From SIG714 sp964638675 (GTDB lineage Bacteria; Bacillota; Clostridia; Oscillospirales; CAG-272), in assembly GCA_964638675.1 (NCBI GenBank), contig CAZXAU010000002.1, forward strand, positions 62,001-126,000: a DNA stretch of 64,000 nucleotides. The letters are read 5' to 3'. Under the pieces are notes generated by a model. That model worked only from the letters and a program-made list of their open reading frames with translations. It was not told where the DNA came from and made no database searches. This document shows positions 1-7,910 of this stretch, piece by piece. The stretch's first letter is position 1. The number at the start of each line of letters is the position of its first letter. A program made the position numbers and the translations under genes.

Positions 1-302
1 TCAAATTCAATTCCGTATCTGCCGAGCGTCTTTATAAGCCCCTCAGCCGCTCCCGGAATCTCACGCTTGCCGTCGGTGTCCTCTATTCTGAGATAAAATA
101 CTCCTCCCGACTGATGTGCAAGACGTTCTCCGACCATCGACGGAAAAAGTCCTCCGAAATGAACAAATCCCGTCGGACTCGGTGCAAACCTCGTAACCTT
201 CGCCCCCTCAGGAAGCTGTCGCGGCGGATACCTCTTCTCAACATCTTCAACAGTAAGCCTTACATCAGGAAAAAGCAGCTCGGCAAGTCTCTTGTAATCC
301 AT
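1..302 (-). CDS. gltX: glutamyl-tRNA synthetase, N-terminal part (gene runs off left edge)
   Basis: This is the first 100 codons of a class I aminoacyl-tRNA synthetase that charges tRNA-Glu in the cytoplasm. The translation begins MDYKRLAELLFPDV. It carries the Rossmann-fold signature RFAPSPTGFVHFGG, in which VHFG replaces the usual HIGH motif, and then LRIEDTD, the glutamate-binding segment typical of GltX. The ATG at 302 is preceded by an AGGAG ribosome binding site about 7 bases upstream. The rest of the gene lies beyond position 1, so catalytic-loop and anticodon-binding regions cannot be assessed. GlnS also has related motifs, but the APSPTG form favours GltX. Confidence 0.93.
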   Translation of the reverse strand, partial: MDYKRLAELLFPDVRLTVEDVEKRYPPRQLPEGAKVTRFAPSPTGFVHFGGLFPSMVGERLAHQSGGVFYLRIEDTDGKREIPGAAEGLIKTLGRYGIEF

Positions 303-393
303 GTTATATCTCCTTGGTTTTATAATAGTTAGTTTGCATTAATTTCTCGTGGGAACTTCGGTTACAGTGCGGCAATAACTAAATCGATTGATT

Positions 394-439
394 TGTAGCC
401 GGCATGTGGGGCCCGGGCCCCTCCCCCCACACGGTGAAT
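394..439 (+). repeat. GC-rich intergenic repeat, copy A
   Basis: A 46-base element lies between gltX and the MBL-fold gene. It shares its ends with the reverse complement of 2041-2083: TGTAG, CATGTGG and ACGGTGAAT are common to both. The centre (408-421) is a perfect 14-base palindrome, GGGGCCCGGGCCCC. It is nested in a wider inverted repeat (TGTGGGG at 405-411, CCCCACA at 425-431). It is far more GC-rich than its surroundings. Confidence 0.65.
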
Positions 440-497
440 ACAGAAGGCGAAGAAGAAATATCTCGATTATAACTCTTCACTCTTTTCTGTTCTTTCT

Positions 498-1088
498 TCA
501 CCTGTAATCCTTAAGCATAAAGCTGTTTCCGTGTCCGGGGCAGGCTATTGTTTCGCGGGGATAATTCAGAATTTTCTTTATTGAAGAATAAAGTGAATGA
601 AGGCTACCGCCGTAAATGTCGGTTCTTCCGTAACCTGCTCCCTCAAAGATTATATCCCCGCTGAACAGATAATTATCGATTTTATAGCATACGCCACCTT
701 TTGAATGTCCGGGGACAAATATAGGTTCTACCGTAATTTCGCCTATTTTTATTGGCTGTTCGCTTTCTATTGCCGTTACATCTGAATGCAGAACAACTTC
801 ATTATTGACAAGGCTTACAGAACCGTTTTTGTGAGGGTCTCGGATCATCTCAACATCACCGCACCCTATATATACGGGTACATCAGGATATTTCGATTTT
901 ATTTCGTCAACTGCGCCGATATGGTCAAAATGTCCGTGTGTCAGAAAAATACCAGCAGGACATGCGTTACAAAGTGAAAGAATTCTATCACATTCATCCG
1001 CAGGATCTATTATTATTAAAGTATCTCCATTAGACACAATATAGCAATTAGTGGAAATTTTTCCAATTTGTACTTTATTGACGGTCAT
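498..1088 (-). CDS. MBL-fold metallo-hydrolase (glyoxalase II / YcbL-like)
   Basis: A cytoplasmic zinc hydrolase of about 196 residues in the metallo-beta-lactamase superfamily. The metal-binding motif is THGHFDHIG, followed by the second histidine in PGHSKGG, the aspartate in LFSGDIIFEGAGYGRTD, and the last histidine in CPGHGNS. These order and spacing features match the small glyoxalase II-like branch often annotated as hydroxyacylglutathione hydrolase; the substrate is not known. I take the ATG at 1088 because the protein then begins MTVNKVQIGKISTNCYIV, the usual family start. A TTG at 1094 sits closer to the GGGAGG site (1100-1105) and would add two residues. It is transcribed divergently from the next gene. 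Confidence 0.88.
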   Translation of the reverse strand: MTVNKVQIGKISTNCYIVSNGDTLIIIDPADECDRILSLCNACPAGIFLTHGHFDHIGAVDEIKSKYPDVPVYIGCGDVEMIRDPHKNGSVSLVNNEVVLHSDVTAIESEQPIKIGEITVEPIFVPGHSKGGVCYKIDNYLFSGDIIFEGAGYGRTDIYGGSLHSLYSSIKKILNYPRETIACPGHGNSFMLKDYR

Positions 1089-1120
1089 TTGCAAACATAC
1101 CTCCCACTATACTTTTTTAT

Positions 1121-1149
1121 ATTGTATCACAAGAAAAGTCTTTTGTCAA
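1121..1149 (-). promoter_or_regulatory. sigma-A promoter of the MBL-fold gene
   Basis: Reading leftward, TTGACA (1149-1144), a 17-base spacer and TACAAT (1126-1121) form a near-consensus promoter about 30 bases ahead of the start codon. It lies back to back with the promoter at 1165-1193; the two -35 boxes are only 15 bases apart, so the genes could share an operator. Confidence 0.85.
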
Positions 1150-1164
1150 TATTTTCAAAAAAAC

Positions 1165-1193
1165 TTGACTTGTATTAAAAGCTGTGATATAAT
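1165..1193 (+). promoter_or_regulatory. sigma-A promoter of the 1259 gene
   Basis: TTGACT, a 17-base spacer and a perfect TATAAT, with a G two bases before the -10. The transcript leader would be about 60 bases. Confidence 0.85.
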
Positions 1194-1258
1194 AGATCAG
1201 ATTGTTTCTTACAATTAAGAAGAAGCGGAAATAATAGCGATCAAAAGGCGGTGTAAAA

Positions 1259-2008
1259 ATGGCATACGAAATAAACAATGACAACACCGATAAATCAGGC
1301 AGAGAAGAAGAAAGTGATCTTGACACACTTTACGGCAAAACAGATCTGACAAAAAAACAGAAGATTTCAAACTTCCTGTACTATTACAAAACGGCAATCA
1401 TCATTTCGATCATTGTCCTGGCTGTGGTCGTCTTTCTTGTCATTCAGACAGTAACCAGAACCGACCCTGATCTTTATTTTCTTTATTCAGGCAGATATTA
1501 TATTGACGCCGATTCATACCGAAACATTCAGGTAGCATTTCAGGATCTGATAAATAAAGATTACAATTCGGACGGTAAAGTATATTTTGAAATAATCACG
1601 AAAACAATCAAATTCCCCGAACCGGCAAATACAGAAGGGCAGGATAGCAGCACATATCTGAACGGTTCAGATGTGCTTGACGGTATGTCATCATTCCGCA
1701 CCGAAATAATGGCAGGCTCTTCGGTAATCTGTCTTGTGGACGAACAGCTTTATGAATCTCTGGCAAGCGAAGGACGTCTTGAAACTCTCTCGACAGTTCT
1801 CGGTAAAGCACCGGAGAATGCAATTGATGATTACGGTATATTGCTCAAAGATACCCCGTTTGCACAAGCATGCCCCGAGCTCAAAAAGCTTTCAGATAAA
1901 ACGGTCGTCTGCATAAAGAAGAAAACAGTAGCAATGAGCGAAAAAACCTATGAATACCACCTTGACGCATTCAGAATTCTTTTTGAATGCAACAATGCAG
2001 AACAATAA
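1259..2008 (+). CDS. membrane-anchored protein of unknown function
   Basis: I do not recognise the family. The 249-residue protein has a charged cytoplasmic head of about 45 residues, one strongly hydrophobic segment (about residues 46-64, AIIISIIVLAVVVFLVI), and an extracytoplasmic domain of about 180 residues rich in acidic and aromatic residues. No signal-peptidase site or lipobox is visible, so it is probably a single-pass protein with its C-terminus outside. It starts after a GGCGG-type ribosome binding site and has its own promoter. It lies alone between the MBL-fold gene and asnS, and the intervening repeat element separates it from asnS. It contains no helix-turn-helix or enzyme motif that I can see. 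Confidence 0.8.
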   Translation: MAYEINNDNTDKSGREEESDLDTLYGKTDLTKKQKISNFLYYYKTAIIISIIVLAVVVFLVIQTVTRTDPDLYFLYSGRYYIDADSYRNIQVAFQDLINKDYNSDGKVYFEIITKTIKFPEPANTEGQDSSTYLNGSDVLDGMSSFRTEIMAGSSVICLVDEQLYESLASEGRLETLSTVLGKAPENAIDDYGILLKDTPFAQACPELKKLSDKTVVCIKKKTVAMSEKTYEYHLDAFRILFECNNAEQ

Positions 2009-2040
2009 ATAACTACAAAATTCGGTACTCCGACATATAA

Positions 2041-2214
2041 ATTCACCGTATGGGCAGGGATCCCGCTCCACATGTCGACTACAGTGCAAGCGAAGCATTC
2101 CAAGCCATATTTCGGAGAAGCCCTATGCTTCCTCTCTTTAATAAAGTCTTTGAGGGGGCAAATATGAAGCTTTCAAAATAAAGCTTCACAGGGAACTTTT
2201 TACAGAAAGTTCCC
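2041..2214. repeat. intergenic repeat, copy B (two-hairpin unit)
   Basis: This element fills most of the gap before asnS and is repeated in the same orientation at 35868-36031. The right half is the most conserved. It has the shared block AAGTCTTTGAGGGGGCAAAT, then a hairpin with TGAAGCTTT/AAAGCTTCA arms (2165-2188), then a hairpin with GGGAACTTT/AAAGTTCCC arms (2191-2213). Its left end (2041-2083) is an inverted match to copy A. I found no T-box signature here despite the downstream tRNA synthetase gene. Confidence 0.75.
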
Positions 2215-2264
2215 CCGAAAACTAAACGCAAACTAACTTCAATCAACATAAAGAGGAGATTCTT

Positions 2265-3662
2265 ATGAAAAGAATAACAATTAAAGAGCTGTACGGGTCG
2301 CCCGATGAGTATGCGGGCAAAAAGATAACAGTGGCCGGCTGGTGCAAAAATCTACGCACATCGTCGGCGGCGTTCGGATTTTTAGTACTCAATGACGGTT
2401 CATGCTTCAAAAATCTTCAGGTAGTCATTGAATCAGATAAAATTGATAATTATCAGGATGTTGCAAAGCAGAATATAGGTGCTTCGTTCACAGTTGAAGG
2501 AATACTTGTACTTACACCGGAAGCAAAACAGCCGTTTGAGCTGAAAGCTGAGAGTGTCACGATTGAGGGTAGCTCAACACCCGACTATCCGCTCCAGAAC
2601 AAACGTCACTCATACGAATTTCTACGCTCGATAGCACATCTCCGTCCGAGAGCGAATACATTCAATGCAGTGTTCCGTGTCCGTTCGGAAGCGGCATATG
2701 CACTTCACAAGTTTTTTAACGAGCGTGGATTCGTGTATGTCCACACTCCGTTGATCACGACATCGGACTGTGAAGGTGCAGGAGAAATGTTCCGGGTTAC
2801 GACCCTGGATATGGAAAATGTTCCGAAAAACGAGGACGGAAGTGTAGATTATACAAAAGATTTCTTCGGAAAGAGTACGAACCTGACAGTTTCGGGTCAG
2901 CTCAATGTTGAAACATATGCAATGGCATACTCAAAGGTATATACATTTGGTCCGACATTCCGTGCAGAAAACTCCAACACACCACGCCATGCGGCCGAAT
3001 TCTGGATGATAGAACCTGAAATCGCATTTGCAGACCTTGAAGACGATATGGAGCTTGCAGAAGCAATGCTGAAAAGCGTAATATCAGACCTGATGGCAAA
3101 ATGCCCGGACGAGCTTGAATTTTTCAACAGCTTCGTCGATAAGGAGCTTATACAGAGACTTACCAACATCGTAAATTCGGAATTTGCGAAGATCACGTAT
3201 ACGGAAGCCATAAAGATATTGAACGAGTCGGGCGTAAAGTTTGAAAACTCAATTAAATGGGGCGACGACCTCATGACCGAGCATGAAAGATATATCACAG
3301 AAAAGGTGTTCGGAAGACCGGTGTTTGTAACCGATTGGCCGAGAGATATCAAAGCCTTTTATATGCGAGTCAACGACGATAACAAAACGGTAGCCGCGGT
3401 TGACCTTCTTGTCCCGGGAGTCGGTGAGCTTATCGGCGGATCTCAGAGAGAAGAGAGAATGAATATACTGCTTGAGAGCATTGAAAAATTCGGACTTGAC
3501 CCTGATAACTACTCATGGTATCTTGATACACGCCGTTACGGCTCGGCAAAACATGCTGGATACGGGCTGGGATTTGAAAGACTGATAATGTATGTCACAG
3601 GAATGACAAATATACGTGATGTCGAATCGTTCCCACGTACCGCAGGAGCGGCAGAGTATTGA
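2265..3662 (+). CDS. asnS: asparaginyl-tRNA synthetase
   Basis: A class IIb aminoacyl-tRNA synthetase that charges tRNA-Asn in the cytoplasm. The 465 residues match the usual family length. An OB-fold anticodon-binding domain comes first (about residues 15-105, with VAGWCKNLRTS), then the class II catalytic core. Motif 2 lies in FGPTFRAENSNTPRHAAEFW (about 226-245). Motif 3 is GLGFERLIMYVTGMTNIRDV near the C-terminus. The residues EGAGEMFRVTT are typical of AsnS rather than AspS. The start follows an AAGAGGAG ribosome binding site. A strong terminator lies 75 bases downstream, so it appears monocistronic. Confidence 0.97.
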   Translation: MKRITIKELYGSPDEYAGKKITVAGWCKNLRTSSAAFGFLVLNDGSCFKNLQVVIESDKIDNYQDVAKQNIGASFTVEGILVLTPEAKQPFELKAESVTIEGSSTPDYPLQNKRHSYEFLRSIAHLRPRANTFNAVFRVRSEAAYALHKFFNERGFVYVHTPLITTSDCEGAGEMFRVTTLDMENVPKNEDGSVDYTKDFFGKSTNLTVSGQLNVETYAMAYSKVYTFGPTFRAENSNTPRHAAEFWMIEPEIAFADLEDDMELAEAMLKSVISDLMAKCPDELEFFNSFVDKELIQRLTNIVNSEFAKITYTEAIKILNESGVKFENSIKWGDDLMTEHERYITEKVFGRPVFVTDWPRDIKAFYMRVNDDNKTVAAVDLLVPGVGELIGGSQREERMNILLESIEKFGLDPDNYSWYLDTRRYGSAKHAGYGLGFERLIMYVTGMTNIRDVESFPRTAGAAEY

Positions 3663-3737
3663 TCTTATGCCGGTTCGGTTTGGCAGAGCAACAATAACAT
3701 CGGCAATTAAACAATATATTTAATAATTCAAAAAATC

Positions 3738-3774
3738 TCATGGAGAGCAAATAAAGCTTCTCCATGATTTTTTT
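3738..3774 (+). terminator. rho-independent terminator of asnS
   Basis: A 9-base-pair stem (TCATGGAGA with TCTCCATGA), an 11-12 base loop and a run of seven T. Confidence 0.9.
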
Positions 3775-3923
3775 GTTCGGCAAATTTAATTATAAGGCAG
3801 TAATCTTTAGTTATATACAGGACAAATTTATCATATATTTATTCCAAAGACGAGCGGTGTGACGGTTTATTCAATACCTGTAACCGCCCCTATGTCAAAT
3901 TTCAAACCAAAAGGAGAATAATA

Positions 3924-4559
3924 ATGAAAAAAAATTTAAAAGCTTTACCCATTACAGCAATGTTAATAACCGTGATCACGCTTCTTACATTGCTCACATC
4001 CTGCAACCTCGTTACACCTATTGATCCGCTTGAATATCAAAAATATCCTTTATCGGCTAAGGGAAACCTGTGTGCAAATAACAGCGAATATGTTTTTGAA
4101 ATCACAATGAAAGACAAAGACAACGCCGAACTCAAATTCACGGCTCCTGAAACTCTGCGCGGATATATTTTCAGAATAACAGGAGATAAAACCACACTGT
4201 CATACGGAGATATGACGATCGATTTTAACGGCGGAAACGATAAAACAAACGTAGTTAAACTCCTGCCGTATGTATTTTCTCTCGACAGCACCATGCAAAA
4301 AAGCGTAGAAAATGGAATTCAACAGAATTCTGTCAGCGTAACAAAAGCGGTTTATAACAAAGATTCCAATGAAATCACAGTATACATAGATGAAGAAAGC
4401 AAGAAACCGATGAGAATTGAACATAACGGTATCGTTATAAACATAAGTGAATTTTCATCATCCGAAGCCGCAACTCCATCAACTCCCGTTCCGACGCCGA
4501 ACAAAACTCCGAGCGAAACACCAAATGAAACACCGAGCGAAACATCAGGCAACAATTAG
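3924..4559 (+). CDS. lipoprotein of unknown function
   Basis: A 211-residue secreted protein. The N-terminus has a basic start, a long hydrophobic core and the lipobox LLTSC (Cys at about 27), so it should be a lipid-anchored extracytoplasmic protein. The middle 140 residues look like a beta-rich globular domain with no motif I recognise. The last 35 residues are a Thr/Pro/Ser/Glu tail with repeats of TPSET and TPNET, the kind of linker common on surface proteins in this window. The ATG follows AAAAGGAG. It is flanked by terminators on both sides and appears to be transcribed alone. Confidence 0.82.
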   Translation: MKKNLKALPITAMLITVITLLTLLTSCNLVTPIDPLEYQKYPLSAKGNLCANNSEYVFEITMKDKDNAELKFTAPETLRGYIFRITGDKTTLSYGDMTIDFNGGNDKTNVVKLLPYVFSLDSTMQKSVENGIQQNSVSVTKAVYNKDSNEITVYIDEESKKPMRIEHNGIVINISEFSSSEAATPSTPVPTPNKTPSETPNETPSETSGNN

Positions 4560-4576
4560 TATTCGTTATATATCCG

Positions 4577-4604
4577 AGGGGAACTTTCTGAAAAAGGTTC
4601 CCCT
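4577..4604 (+). terminator. hairpin downstream of the lipoprotein gene
   Basis: GGGGAAC at one arm and GTTCCCC at the other form a stem of about 10 pairs with one wobble, but only a weak T tract follows. The arms resemble the second hairpin of repeat copies B and C (GGGAACTTT/AAAGTTCCC), so it may be a fragment of the same repeat family acting as a transcript end. Confidence 0.6.
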
Positions 4605-4720
4605 ATTTTCAAAAGATTTGATAACGGAAAGTGTTATGAACAAAGGCAGGGAGCAAAAACGGGCTGTATTATCATAAAAACGTAAAAAATAGTATTTTTT
4701 CATATTTTTTTAAAAAGCTC

Positions 4721-4749
4721 TTGACAAAATGCATTTTTTCGTGTATCAT
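4721..4749 (+). promoter_or_regulatory. promoter of the rpsF-ssb-rpsR operon
   Basis: TTGACA, a 17-base spacer and TATCAT. The leader of about 78 bases holds two hairpins (GAAAAGC/GCTTTTC at 4759-4777 and ACTGCG/CGCAGT at 4783-4807). I could not recognise the CCG-bearing S6:S18 autoregulatory motif in either hairpin. Confidence 0.85.
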
Positions 4750-4833
4750 TAATTAGTTGAAAAGCGTGATGCTTTTCTCCTTACTGCGTAAATTTTAAAC
4801 TCGCAGTCATTAGTCCATAAGGAGGTATAGAAA

Positions 4834-5130
4834 ATGGCAAAAGTTAATTCATCTTATGAAACGATCTTTGTTGTCGATCTTCAGCTTGGTGAAGAGCAGA
4901 TTTCCGCTCTCGTTGAGAAGTTCAAGGGAATCATCTCAGCTAACGGAGAACTCACCTCGGTAAACGAGTGGGGAAAACACAGATTTGCTTATCCGATTAA
5001 CGACCAGAACGAAGGCTATTATGTTCTTGCTGAATTCACCTGTGCTCCCGAATTCCCGGCTGAGCTCAAGAGAATTTTCAACATTACAGAAGGCATTATG
5101 AGATCTGTAATCGTTAAGAAGAACGCCTGA
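4834..5130 (+). CDS. rpsF: 30S ribosomal protein S6
   Basis: A 98-residue ribosomal protein that pairs with S18 on the platform of the small subunit. The translation shows the S6 fold pattern: YETIFVVD at strand 1, VNEWGKHRFAYPI in the middle and FNITEGIMRSVIVK at the end. Length is normal for the family. It starts after AAGGAGG and is the first gene of the conserved rpsF-ssb-rpsR operon, 20 bases ahead of ssb. Confidence 0.97.
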   Translation: MAKVNSSYETIFVVDLQLGEEQISALVEKFKGIISANGELTSVNEWGKHRFAYPINDQNEGYYVLAEFTCAPEFPAELKRIFNITEGIMRSVIVKKNA

Positions 5131-5150
5131 ACCGGCGGCAGGAGGTAAAA

Positions 5151-5621
5151 ATGGCTAACTTTAATTTCAATAAAGTTATTTTGGGCGGCAGACTTACAGC
5201 TGAACCTGAATTAAAGCAGACAAGCAGCGGAACCCCCGTTACAACCTTCTCAATTGCGGTCAATCGCCGCTATGCCAAGCAAGGCGAACAGCGTCAGACA
5301 GATTTTATCAACTGCACTGCATGGAGAAACACGGCTGAATTCATTTCGAGATATTTCCACAAAGGAAGCTCGATCTTCGTTGTCGGAACACTCAATCAGA
5401 ACAGTTGGACAGACGCACAATCAGGTCAGAAAAGATCTACTTATGAAGTGACTGTTGAAGAAGCAAATTTTGTTGACAGTGCTTCGGAGAACAGAGGTTC
5501 AAGCGATGCTCCCTCATACAACCCGTATGACAGCTCAAGCTCCGCACCTGAATTCTCATCAAACAAGGACGAAGCTCCTAAATTTGAACAGATGGTCGAT
5601 GATGACGACCTTCCGTTCTGA
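5151..5621 (+). CDS. ssb: single-stranded DNA-binding protein
   Basis: A 156-residue SSB that coats single-stranded DNA during replication, recombination and repair. Residues 1-105 form the OB fold (NKVILGGRLTAEPELKQT at the start, DFINCTAWRNTAEFI in the middle). A Ser/Asn/Pro-rich flexible tail follows and ends in the acidic tip DDDDLPF, which recruits partner proteins. The ATG follows AGGAGG. Position between rpsF and rpsR is the standard Firmicutes arrangement. Confidence 0.97.
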   Translation: MANFNFNKVILGGRLTAEPELKQTSSGTPVTTFSIAVNRRYAKQGEQRQTDFINCTAWRNTAEFISRYFHKGSSIFVVGTLNQNSWTDAQSGQKRSTYEVTVEEANFVDSASENRGSSDAPSYNPYDSSSSAPEFSSNKDEAPKFEQMVDDDDLPF

Positions 5622-5647
5622 AAATCTACAAGGAGGATTATATTAAG

Positions 5648-6028
5648 ATGTTTATTGAAAGTGTTGAAACACCCGAAGTAGCTCTTGAAGCTACAGAAAC
5701 CATTGAGGCTACAGAAGCAACAGAAACTACCGAAACAACAGAAACTGCACCGGCAGTTGAAGCACCTGCTACTGAGGAAACTGTAAAGAAGCCTTACCGT
5801 CAGGGCAACAATATGAACCGCAGAAAAAAGAAGGTTTGTATTTTCTGTGTAGACAAGACCGCTACAATCGACTATAAGGAATACAGAAGACTTCAGAAAT
5901 TCACATCGGAACGTGGAAAGATTCTTCCCAGAAGAGTTACCGGCACATGTGCATTCCACCAGAGAGAAGTCACAAGAGCAATCAAGCTTGCAAGAGTTGT
6001 CGCTCTTCTTCCCTACACAACCGACTGA
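5648..6028 (+). CDS. rpsR: 30S ribosomal protein S18 with a 55-residue acidic N-terminal extension
   Basis: The last 71 residues are a complete, canonical S18 that binds 16S rRNA next to S6; KKVCIFCVD, YRRLQKFTSERGKILPRR and LLPY are visible. In front of it lie about 55 extra residues dominated by Thr, Glu and Ala in TET-type repeats. The normal start would be Met56 (MNRRKKK), but no ribosome binding site precedes it, whereas the ATG at 5648 has AAGGAGG. The extension is therefore probably translated. It could be a disordered acidic arm that shields the basic S18 before assembly; this is inference. A terminator follows at 6069. Confidence 0.95.
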   Translation: MFIESVETPEVALEATETIEATEATETTETTETAPAVEAPATEETVKKPYRQGNNMNRRKKKVCIFCVDKTATIDYKEYRRLQKFTSERGKILPRRVTGTCAFHQREVTRAIKLARVVALLPYTTD

Positions 6029-6068
6029 TAATTCGGATAGAATTCCGCATTGCGGATAATTGATGATT

Positions 6069-6102
6069 GCCGATTGCTCTTGATTCTGAGCAATCGGCTT
6101 TT
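6069..6102 (+). terminator. terminator of the rpsF operon
   Basis: A perfect 11-base-pair stem (GCCGATTGCTC with GAGCAATCGGC), an 8-base loop and TTTT. Confidence 0.88.
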
Positions 6103-6156
6103 AAATATTTCAAAATTATGCTAGCGGTTATTGAATATAGGGTTAGATGATGACAA

Positions 6157-6468
6157 ATGGACGAAAAGTTTGTTCAGGACAGAATTTCTGTTCTTCATAC
6201 CAAGAAAGGCGTTTCAGAATACAAAATGAGCCTTGATCTGGGACATAGTAAAGGTTACATTCAGAGCATTTCTTCCGGCAGGTCCTTGCCTTCCTTACCG
6301 GAGTTTCTTTATATCTGTGAGTATCTCGGTGATACACCGATTGAATTTTTTGACACCGGAATCACTGAACCGCTTATCTCATACGAATTGACAGACCTGA
6401 GAAAAGATATGTGCAAAGAAGATTTAGAGGCATTGATTGCCACAGCGAAACGGCTTAAAGCAAAATAA
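6157..6468 (+). CDS. small XRE-family helix-turn-helix regulator
   Basis: A 103-residue cytoplasmic DNA-binding protein. Residues about 5-65 have the Cro/C1 helix pattern: a first helix ending RISVLHTKKG, the turn SEYKMSLDLGHSKGYIQSIS, and the helix-5 pattern PSLPEFLYICEYL found in XRE repressors. The C-terminal 35 residues (ELTDLRKDM onwards) are a likely dimerisation helix. No enzyme or metal-binding motif is present. It sits between two terminators without an obvious partner, so the regulated genes cannot be told from context. The ribosome binding site is weak (GATGATGACAA region), so the exact start is less certain. Confidence 0.82.
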   Translation: MDEKFVQDRISVLHTKKGVSEYKMSLDLGHSKGYIQSISSGRSLPSLPEFLYICEYLGDTPIEFFDTGITEPLISYELTDLRKDMCKEDLEALIATAKRLKAK

Positions 6469-6472
6469 AACA

Positions 6473-6510
6473 GCGAGTGCAGTTCGCAATTTCCTGCACT
6501 CGCTTCTTTT
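6473..6510 (+). terminator. terminator of the XRE regulator gene
   Basis: A 10-base-pair stem (GCGAGTGCAG with CTGCACTCGC), an 11-base loop and TTCTTTT. Confidence 0.9.
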
Positions 6511-6709
6511 ATATTTCAAAATATGGATCGTATGCAGATCATAAAATAAGATATAGTAAAGCAGACATAAAAGGCTTATAATATAGATAATCACACCGAT
6601 TCAAAAAATCCGGATGAGTCCGACGAATAAAATCAGCTCATTTTCAATCAAATGTCACAAGTTCGCATTTGCTTCAAAATAAAAAATGCTGATAAATTGA
6701 AAAAAGATG

Positions 6710-6738
6710 TTGACTTTTATGATGTTTTGGTGTATTAT
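6710..6738 (+). promoter_or_regulatory. promoter of the TrpXYZ-type transporter operon
   Basis: TTGACT, a 17-base spacer and TATTAT, about 55 bases ahead of the first gene. The rest of 6511-6709 is AT-rich and I see no gene, T-box or other riboswitch signature in it. Confidence 0.82.
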
Positions 6739-6792
6739 ATCAGTAAATCTAATCGTGTATATTTATGCACTTAAAAATAAAAGGAGAATAAA

Positions 6793-7818
6793 ATGAAATT
6801 CTGCAAAATTCTTTCACTCGTGATGGTTTTTGCTATGCTTGCCGCAGTATGCTCTTGCACAACAACACCGTCAACTACTTCAACAAAAACACCGTCAACT
6901 ACTTCAACAAATGACCCGGCTGATTCCAACCGTAAATACACAGTCGGAATATGCCAGCTGGCTCAGCATCCTGCTCTTGACGCCGCAACAGAGGGCTTCA
7001 AGAAGGCTCTCAAAGATAAGCTCGGAGACAACGTTGTTTTTGATGAACAGAACGCTTCAAATGATTCCAACACATGCGCAACTATCGTAAACGCTTTTGT
7101 TACCAAAAAGGTTGACCTTATCATGGCAAATGCTACACCTGCTCTTCAGGCAGCCGCAAATGCTACAACAACTATTCCGATCCTCGGCACATCTGTTACG
7201 GAATACGGCGTCGCTCTCGGAATTAAAGACTTCAGCGGAACAGTCGGCACAAATGTATCGGGAACATCCGACCTTGCTCCTCTTGACAAGCAGGCAGATA
7301 TGATACTTGAGCTTGTGCCCAATGCAAAGAAGGTTTCCATTATCTATTGCTCGGCAGAAGATAACTCACTCTATCAGGTCAATGTTATCAAAGAAGCACT
7401 TGAAGCAAAAGGAGTTACAGCAACTGCTTACTCTTTCTCTGACACAAATGATATGGCAGCAGTTTGCGAATCGGCTTGCACTTCCGACACAGATGCGATC
7501 TATGTTCCTACAGATAACTCTGTAGCTTCTTCCACCGGAATTCTCCACGCAATTGCAAAAGAAAAGAATATTCCGGTAATCGCAGGAGAAGAAGGAATCA
7601 TGCAGGGATGCGGAATTGCTTCACTCACCATCAGCTATTACGACATCGGTTATCAGACAGGTATTATGGCATATCAGGTTCTCACGGGCGAAGCTGATAT
7701 ATCAACACTTGCTATCGCATACGCTCCGCAGTTCACAAAGAAATACAATCCGACGATCTGCGAAGAACTCGGAATCACAGTTCCTTCGGATTATGTTGCA
7801 TCCGAAGCTTCAAACTGA
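6793..7818 (+). CDS. ABC transporter substrate-binding lipoprotein (TrpX-like, PF04392 type)
   Basis: A 341-residue lipid-anchored binding protein that would hand a small substrate to the permease encoded next. The signal peptide ends in a lipobox at about residue 23 (AVCSC). Then comes a Thr/Ser linker with an exact 24-base tandem duplication (TPSTTSTK/TPSTTSTN). The mature domain starts KYTVGICQLAQHPALDAATE, which is typical of the ABC_sub_bind family that includes the TrpX tryptophan/tyrosine-type importers. The internal segments QAAANATTTIPILGTSVTEY and DAIYVPTDNSVASS match that fold. Aromatic amino acids are known substrates of relatives; the substrate here is inferred. Confidence 0.9.
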   Translation: MKFCKILSLVMVFAMLAAVCSCTTTPSTTSTKTPSTTSTNDPADSNRKYTVGICQLAQHPALDAATEGFKKALKDKLGDNVVFDEQNASNDSNTCATIVNAFVTKKVDLIMANATPALQAAANATTTIPILGTSVTEYGVALGIKDFSGTVGTNVSGTSDLAPLDKQADMILELVPNAKKVSIIYCSAEDNSLYQVNVIKEALEAKGVTATAYSFSDTNDMAAVCESACTSDTDAIYVPTDNSVASSTGILHAIAKEKNIPVIAGEEGIMQGCGIASLTISYYDIGYQTGIMAYQVLTGEADISTLAIAYAPQFTKKYNPTICEELGITVPSDYVASEASN

Positions 7819-7858
7819 TTTCCGATAAATTATTACAGATTAAAAATCAAACATGATC

Positions 7859-7891
7859 GACATCCGGATGAATTCGTTCATCCGGAATGTC
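7859..7891 (+). other. intercistronic hairpin after the binding-protein gene
   Basis: GACATCCGGATGAA and TTCATCCGGAATGTC pair around a TTCG loop with one bulged base. No T run follows. Such structures after binding-protein genes commonly protect the upstream message and lower permease expression; that role is inferred. Confidence 0.65.
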
Positions 7892-7910
7892 GTTATTAAA
7901 GAGGTATTCT

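Noticed and set aside
2009..2264. Possible T-box riboswitch upstream of asnS
   Set aside because: No GGGTGG-ACCGCG T-box sequence or antiterminator is present; the region is the dispersed two-hairpin repeat also found at 35868-36031.
6600..6640. Hammerhead-like string (GGATGAGTCCGACGAA)
   Set aside because: The first core box reads CGGATGA instead of CTGATGA, and no proper stems I or III can be drawn.
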